A stretch of 28,117 nucleotides of DNA from Chitinophagaceae bacterium (GTDB lineage Bacteria > Bacteroidota > Bacteroidia > Chitinophagales > Chitinophagaceae): assembly GCA_003455235.1 (NCBI GenBank), contig DMRT01000239.1:1-28117 (forward strand), written 5' to 3'. A model generated the notes under the pieces. It saw only the letters and a list, made by a program, of their open reading frames with translations, had not been told where the DNA came from and did no database searches. Positions 24,395 through 28,117 of the stretch are shown here, one piece after another (position 1 is the stretch's first letter; each line of letters opens with the position of its first letter). A program made the translations under genes and the position numbers.

Positions 24395-25024
24395 ATGACC
24401 AATTTCATCCCCATATTTCCCCTCGGCATTGTTGTTTATCCCGGCGAACAATTGAACCTGCACATTTTTGAACCGCGTTATAAGCAGCTGATCAATGAAT
24501 GTTACGAAACCAAAAAGCCATTTGGTATTCCTTCGGTGATCAACGACAAGATCAACGAGATGGGAACGGCGGTGCAGGTGAAGGAGATCAGCAAGGTATA
24601 TGAAGACGGAAAAATGGATATTAAAACAGAAGGCCTCCAGGTTTTCCGCATGCTGGAAATGATCAATACACTTCCCGATAAATTATACAGCGGCGCCATT
24701 GTAAGTTACCCAGACAATGATGACAAGGGAAACCGGGCGCTGATGCAGGGCATTGTAAACGGAATCAGGGAACTGCACAAACTGCTCAACATTGAAAAGA
24801 AATTTCCCAAGCCAGAAGCTGAACTGTGGAGTTACGATGTGGCGCATCACGCCGGCATGTCGCTGCAGGAAGAATATGAACTGCTGGAACTGTTACAGGA
24901 ATTGCAGCGGCAGGAATACCTGAAACGGCACCTTAAAAAAGTGATTCCTGTGCTGGCGGAAATGGAAACACTGAAAGAAAAAGTAAAACTGAACGGACAT
25001 TTTAAAAATCTAAAGGGACTTTGA
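24395..25024 (+). CDS. Lon substrate-binding (LonN/PUA-like) domain protein
   Basis: This 209-residue stand-alone protein has the N-terminal domain of Lon proteases and no AAA+ or protease part. Recognisable blocks are IPIFPLGIVVYPGEQLNLHIFEPRYKQL at the start, IPSVINDKINEMGTAVQV, and a helical C-terminal half rich in Leu/Glu (LQEEYELLELLQELQRQEYL). Such proteins are widespread and mostly uncharacterised, and are sometimes thought to present substrates. It lies 14 bases after the GT2 gene, and its TGA shares one base with the ATG of the next gene (TGATG), so translation of the two is coupled. Confidence 0.93.
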   Translation: MTNFIPIFPLGIVVYPGEQLNLHIFEPRYKQLINECYETKKPFGIPSVINDKINEMGTAVQVKEISKVYEDGKMDIKTEGLQVFRMLEMINTLPDKLYSGAIVSYPDNDDKGNRALMQGIVNGIRELHKLLNIEKKFPKPEAELWSYDVAHHAGMSLQEEYELLELLQELQRQEYLKRHLKKVIPVLAEMETLKEKVKLNGHFKNLKGL

Positions 25025-25752
25025 TGGCAAAAACAATTTGTTTTGATTTTGGAAATACCCGTTTAAAGGCAGCCGTTTTTGAAAGTGACCGCTTTGTTTT
25101 TGATCTTGTACTGGAAAATGATGACCCGGCCACCATTGAAAAAATTCTGAAGGAATACCAGCCGCACCGATCCATCCTTTCTTCTGTTGTTGATCATAAT
25201 ACCGCCATCGAGGAGCTGCTGGCTGCCCGTACATCCTTTCATAAAGTATCCCACCTAACCCGCATCAATTTCAGCATTCCTTCGGGCAAGCCGGAAACCA
25301 TCGGGGCCGACCGGCTGGCACTTTGTGCCGCCGCTACCCGTTTTTTTCCAGGGAAGAATAACCTGGTTATCGCACTGGGCAGCTGTATCACGTATAATTT
25401 CATCAACCAGTACCACCAGTTCCTGGGCGGCAGCATTTCACCGGGTATGGAAATGCGCTTTAAAGCCATGCAGCATTACACTGCCAGGCTTCCCCTGGTT
25501 CAAAAAGACTGGAATTTCCCGCTTACCGGGTATGACACCAAAACCAATATGCAAAGCGGTGTAATTGCCGGGATGACCTTTGAAATAGATGGTTTTATTA
25601 ATGCATATGCCTCTAAATACGGCAACTTTAACGCTGTTTTAACCGGGGGTGATACCACCTATTTTGCCGGGCAGCTTAAAAACAAGATATTTGCCGACCA
25701 TAATTTTTTATTCAAAGGCCTGTATGCACTCAGCGAAACTAACAATAGCTAG
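25024..25752 (+). CDS. coaX: Type III pantothenate kinase-like protein (CoaX)
   Basis: This 242-residue ASKHA-fold protein starts at the ATG inside TGATG; the TTG one codon earlier is unnecessary. Family motifs are DFGNTR at 8-13, GADR at 94-97, GGSISPG at 135-141 and LTGGD at 206-210. Type III PanK phosphorylates pantothenate at the first step of CoA synthesis and is insensitive to CoA. The motif normally read as DxGTAxTxD is here ALGSCITYN at 117-125. Both aspartates are thus replaced (Ala117, Asn125) and the Thr by Ser120. The first of these is the position I assign to the catalytic base, so activity is uncertain. The downstream OMP gene overlaps it by 29 bases. Confidence 0.85.
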   Translation: MAKTICFDFGNTRLKAAVFESDRFVFDLVLENDDPATIEKILKEYQPHRSILSSVVDHNTAIEELLAARTSFHKVSHLTRINFSIPSGKPETIGADRLALCAAATRFFPGKNNLVIALGSCITYNFINQYHQFLGGSISPGMEMRFKAMQHYTARLPLVQKDWNFPLTGYDTKTNMQSGVIAGMTFEIDGFINAYASKYGNFNAVLTGGDTTYFAGQLKNKIFADHNFLFKGLYALSETNNS

Positions 25753-27082
25753 ATTTTTTTCCGTACTCCTGCTCTTTTTGGGGCTTCAATTTACCAGTAG
25801 TGCCCAGGAAAATTCACCTTATTCACGCTATGGACTGGGCGACCTTACCCCGAACCAGAATATTTTTACCCGTGGCATGGGAGGTATCTCTGCAGCCACC
25901 AATGATAACCGCTCACTTAATTTCACCAACCCCGCCGCCTTATCGCAGATAGGATCCACTATTTTTGACCTGGGTGGAGAGATCGATATCCGTACGCTCA
26001 AAAGCAGCAGCCCGGCTGATAAATTCACCTCCACCAATACCTATTTTTCTTACCTGCAGGTTGGTTTCCCGCTAACCACACCCAAGATGTATAAGAAAGA
26101 CATGAGCTGGGGGTTGAGTTTTGGCATCAAGCCGGTATCCAAAATCAACTACAAGATTGAAAAGAATGAGCGCATTCCCAACCTCGACAGTCTTAATACC
26201 ATCTATGAAGGAAACGGTGGTGTTAACCAGGCCTTTGTGGGCACGGGCCTGCGGGTGAAAAATTTCAGCATTGGTCTTAATGCAGGATATATGTTCGGCA
26301 GCAAGGACTACAGTACCAAGCTGGCTTTTATGAACGACACGATTTATTATTACATGTCCAATTCGGAGAATAAAACAACCTTCGGCAGTTTCTTCTTCAA
26401 TGGCGGTATGCAATACGATATCGTTCTTGCCCGGGATGAAAAAGACGCACGTATTATAAAAAGGAACCTGCGCATTGGTTTATATGGAAACCTTCAGCAA
26501 AACATCCGGGCGAACAGCGATAATATCCGGGAAACAATCATCTATGATCAGAACGGGGGCTTCTACCGCATCGACAGTGTATTTGAAGACAAGAATGTGA
26601 AAGGAACAATCAAGTACCCGGCACGGATCGGGTTCGGACTGAACTACCAGGATAGAAACTGGATGTTTGGGGTTGACTTTGATTATGGAAACTGGGGCAG
26701 TTACCGCTACTACGGGCAAACCGATGCGGTAAAGAATAACTGGACACTGCGAGCCGGTGCCCAATACTACCCCAATAAAGGAAACAGCCCTACAGCAAAA
26801 TATTTCAACTTTGTAAAATACCGGGCGGGTCTGTATTATGGCCCGGATTATATCAGCGTGAACAAAAACCGTCCTGAATACGGTTTCACCATCGGTGCCG
26901 GGTTGCCTCTTACCTCGCTTAAAAAGAATTACCGGCTCTACGACGAATTTGTGATACTGAACACAGCGCTCGAAATCGGGAACCGCGGAAACAAGCAAAC
27001 CAACCTGCGTGAAAACCTGGTTCGGATCAGCATCGGCCTTTCTATGAATGCAAGCTGGTTCCAGAAGCGTAAGTATTATTAA
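25724..27082 (+). CDS. Outer-membrane beta-barrel candidate
   Basis: This 452-residue protein has its ATG at 25724, inside coaX, giving a signal peptide MHSAKLTIARFFSVLLLFLG followed by LQFTSSAQ. The mature part opens NSPYSRYGLGDLTPNQNIFTRGMGGIS, a start seen in Bacteroidota outer-membrane proteins annotated as hypothetical or FadL/OmpA-barrel-like. Many alternating aromatic and small residues in Gly/Tyr-rich strands (VGTGLRVKNFSIGLNAGYMFG, GFGLNYQDRNWMFGVDFDYG) support a membrane barrel. No plug or peptidoglycan-binding domain is evident. The gene lies between coaX and lptC, an arrangement I recall as conserved in the phylum. A role in outer-membrane assembly or transport is inferred from this context only. 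Confidence 0.8.
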   Translation: MHSAKLTIARFFSVLLLFLGLQFTSSAQENSPYSRYGLGDLTPNQNIFTRGMGGISAATNDNRSLNFTNPAALSQIGSTIFDLGGEIDIRTLKSSSPADKFTSTNTYFSYLQVGFPLTTPKMYKKDMSWGLSFGIKPVSKINYKIEKNERIPNLDSLNTIYEGNGGVNQAFVGTGLRVKNFSIGLNAGYMFGSKDYSTKLAFMNDTIYYYMSNSENKTTFGSFFFNGGMQYDIVLARDEKDARIIKRNLRIGLYGNLQQNIRANSDNIRETIIYDQNGGFYRIDSVFEDKNVKGTIKYPARIGFGLNYQDRNWMFGVDFDYGNWGSYRYYGQTDAVKNNWTLRAGAQYYPNKGNSPTAKYFNFVKYRAGLYYGPDYISVNKNRPEYGFTIGAGLPLTSLKKNYRLYDEFVILNTALEIGNRGNKQTNLRENLVRISIGLSMNASWFQKRKYY

Positions 27083-27109
27083 GCTACCTTTAAGCTTTAT
27101 TCAAAATAC

Positions 27110-27715
27110 ATGTTCATCTCCCGGGGCAGATCATTCCGTTTTGCAAACAACAGGCACCTGGCCATCTGCATTGCTTTTGTTTCAAGTACCGGCATTCTTT
27201 TTTCCTGCGAAAACACCGATAAAGAACTGCACGACATGAACAGTAAAAACCTGGGTGTGGAAGAAGTGAAAAATGCAGACATCAATTACACCCTGGGGGG
27301 AAAAGCGAAAGCCAAACTCTTATCTCCCCTCATGCTTCGTGTACAGGATGCCAAACCCTATGTGGAATTTCCAAAAACACTGCATGTTGATTTTTATGAT
27401 GAAACCGGCGCCATCGACAGCCGGCTTGATGCGCTGTATGGAAAATATTACGAAACCGAAAGCAAGGTATTTCTGAAAGACAGCGTCCGGGTGATCAATA
27501 TTAAAGGGGATACCCTGTATTGCAATGAACTTTGGTGGGACCGTAACCGAACCGGCCTTGAATTTTATACCGATAAAACCGTCCGCATCCGCCGTAAGCT
27601 TGAGATCATAGATGGTGTGGGCATGGAAGCCCGCCAGGATTTTAAAGAATGGGTAATCAGGAATGTAACCAACAGCTTCATCCGTGTACGCAACTCGGAA
27701 TTTCCTACTGATTAA
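27110..27715 (+). CDS. lptC: LPS export periplasmic protein LptC
   Basis: This 201-residue protein has its N-terminal segment ending STGILFSC, placing a lipidation cysteine at residue 33, so the anchor appears to be a lipid rather than the transmembrane helix of Proteobacterial LptC. The body has the LptC/OstA beta-jellyroll pattern: INYTLGGKAKAKLLSPLMLR, YVEFPKTLHVDFYDETGAID, SKVFLKDSVRVINIKGDTLYC and LWWDRNRTGLEFYTDKTV. LptC receives LPS from LptBFG and passes it to LptA. It closes the operon with the OMP candidate 27 bases upstream. lptA and lptB are not in the window. Confidence 0.87.
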   Translation: MFISRGRSFRFANNRHLAICIAFVSSTGILFSCENTDKELHDMNSKNLGVEEVKNADINYTLGGKAKAKLLSPLMLRVQDAKPYVEFPKTLHVDFYDETGAIDSRLDALYGKYYETESKVFLKDSVRVINIKGDTLYCNELWWDRNRTGLEFYTDKTVRIRRKLEIIDGVGMEARQDFKEWVIRNVTNSFIRVRNSEFPTD

Positions 27716-27785
27716 GATACGGTTAAACAAAAATCATTCTCGCTTTGTTATCTTACCTTAGCATTCTCAAAATTTCTTCTTGTTT

Positions 27786-28117
27786 ATGGAGTATCGTCGT
27801 CTTGGCCGGTCTGGTTTACAGGTAAGTACATTGTCTTTTGGAAGCTGGGTCAGTTTCAGCAAACAGATCAATGATAAAGTGGCCGACGAACTGATGGGCA
27901 TTGCCTACGATAACGGCATTAACTTTTTCGACAACGCAGAAGTATATGCACTGGGTGAAAGTGAAAAAATGATGGGGCGGGTGCTGAAAAAGAAAAAATG
28001 GGACCGCACTTCATACACGGTTTCTTCCAAAGCATTCTGGGGATGGAGAGGCAAAAACAACAAACCCAACCAAACAGGCTGCAGCCGCAAGCATTTGATG
28101 GAAGCCTGCCACGAAGC
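27786..28117 (+). CDS. Aldo/keto reductase, N-terminal part
   Basis: This is an ORF of 110 complete codons running off the right edge. It starts MEYRRLGRSGLQVSTLSFGSW and includes the aldo/keto reductase catalytic Asp/Tyr context INFFDNAEVYALGESEKMMG. A VSSKAFWGW stretch follows, with the ligand-site lysine, and SRKHLMEACHEA, which points to the Kv-beta-like AKR6/AKR14 subgroup. It is an NADPH-dependent oxidoreductase with a TIM barrel. The gene follows lptC by 70 bases and probably has its own promoter; a TACCTTAG element at 27754-27761 matches seven of eight -7 positions. Confidence 0.92.
   Translation, partial: MEYRRLGRSGLQVSTLSFGSWVSFSKQINDKVADELMGIAYDNGINFFDNAEVYALGESEKMMGRVLKKKKWDRTSYTVSSKAFWGWRGKNNKPNQTGCSRKHLMEACHE

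Noticed and set aside
1..28117. A hidden defence system, mobile element, prophage, CRISPR array or integron
   Set aside because: No tandem spaced repeats, integrase, transposase, terminal inverted repeats, phage genes, tRNA-linked attachment sites or recognisable defence proteins were seen. Gene content is ordinary chromosome.

Overview
This looks like a chromosomal segment of a Bacteroidota bacterium, most likely Chitinophagaceae or a close relative. Supporting signs are a 1195-residue secreted protein with a C-terminal type IX secretion (T9SS) sorting domain, TTG-N19/20-TAnnTTTG-type promoters, few purine-rich ribosome binding sites, and several lipoproteins and TPR exoproteins. Coding density is very high: no gap between genes exceeds about 125 bases. 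I see no tRNA, rRNA, CRISPR array, insertion sequence, prophage or integrase.

Layout. 1-1119: the 3' end of a DinB-family gene, a small membrane protein and a DUF1801 protein, all on the plus strand and closed by a perfect palindromic terminator. 1156-2525: a DUF1579 lipoprotein and a CGWC DsbA-family thiol protein, both minus. 2648-2830: a 60-residue orphan protein with its own terminator. 2894-5731: DNA polymerase I (minus). 5847-9947: a minus-strand run read in the order uvrB, an orphan ParA ATPase, an esterase and a lipocalin-like lipoprotein, ending at a hairpin terminator in front of polA. 10054-13641: the large T9SS protein. 13691-14149: methylglyoxal synthase (minus). 14271-16082: the translational GTPase TypA/BipA, with the best promoter match in the window. 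16121-19316: three glycosyltransferases (GT4 minus; GT4 and GT25 plus). 19321-21273: two paralogous TPR proteins (minus). 21399-21647: an 82-residue secreted or membrane CxxC protein. 21661-23527: a GT2 glycosyltransferase and a MeaB-type GTPase (minus). 23622-27715: a tight plus-strand operon of GT2, Lon-substrate-binding-domain protein, CoaX-like type III pantothenate kinase, outer-membrane protein and LptC. 27786-end: the start of an aldo/keto reductase.

Themes. DNA repair (polA, uvrB) and cell-envelope or glycan biogenesis (five glycosyltransferases, LptC, an outer-membrane barrel candidate, several lipoproteins) dominate. I did not find a convincing undescribed multi-gene system. The observations most worth testing are the CoaX-like protein that lacks the usual aspartates in its GT-containing motif, a sliding-clamp-like pentapeptide in the DNA polymerase I linker, a recurring promoter arrangement that implies leaderless mRNAs, and a tandem 14-bp intergenic repeat.
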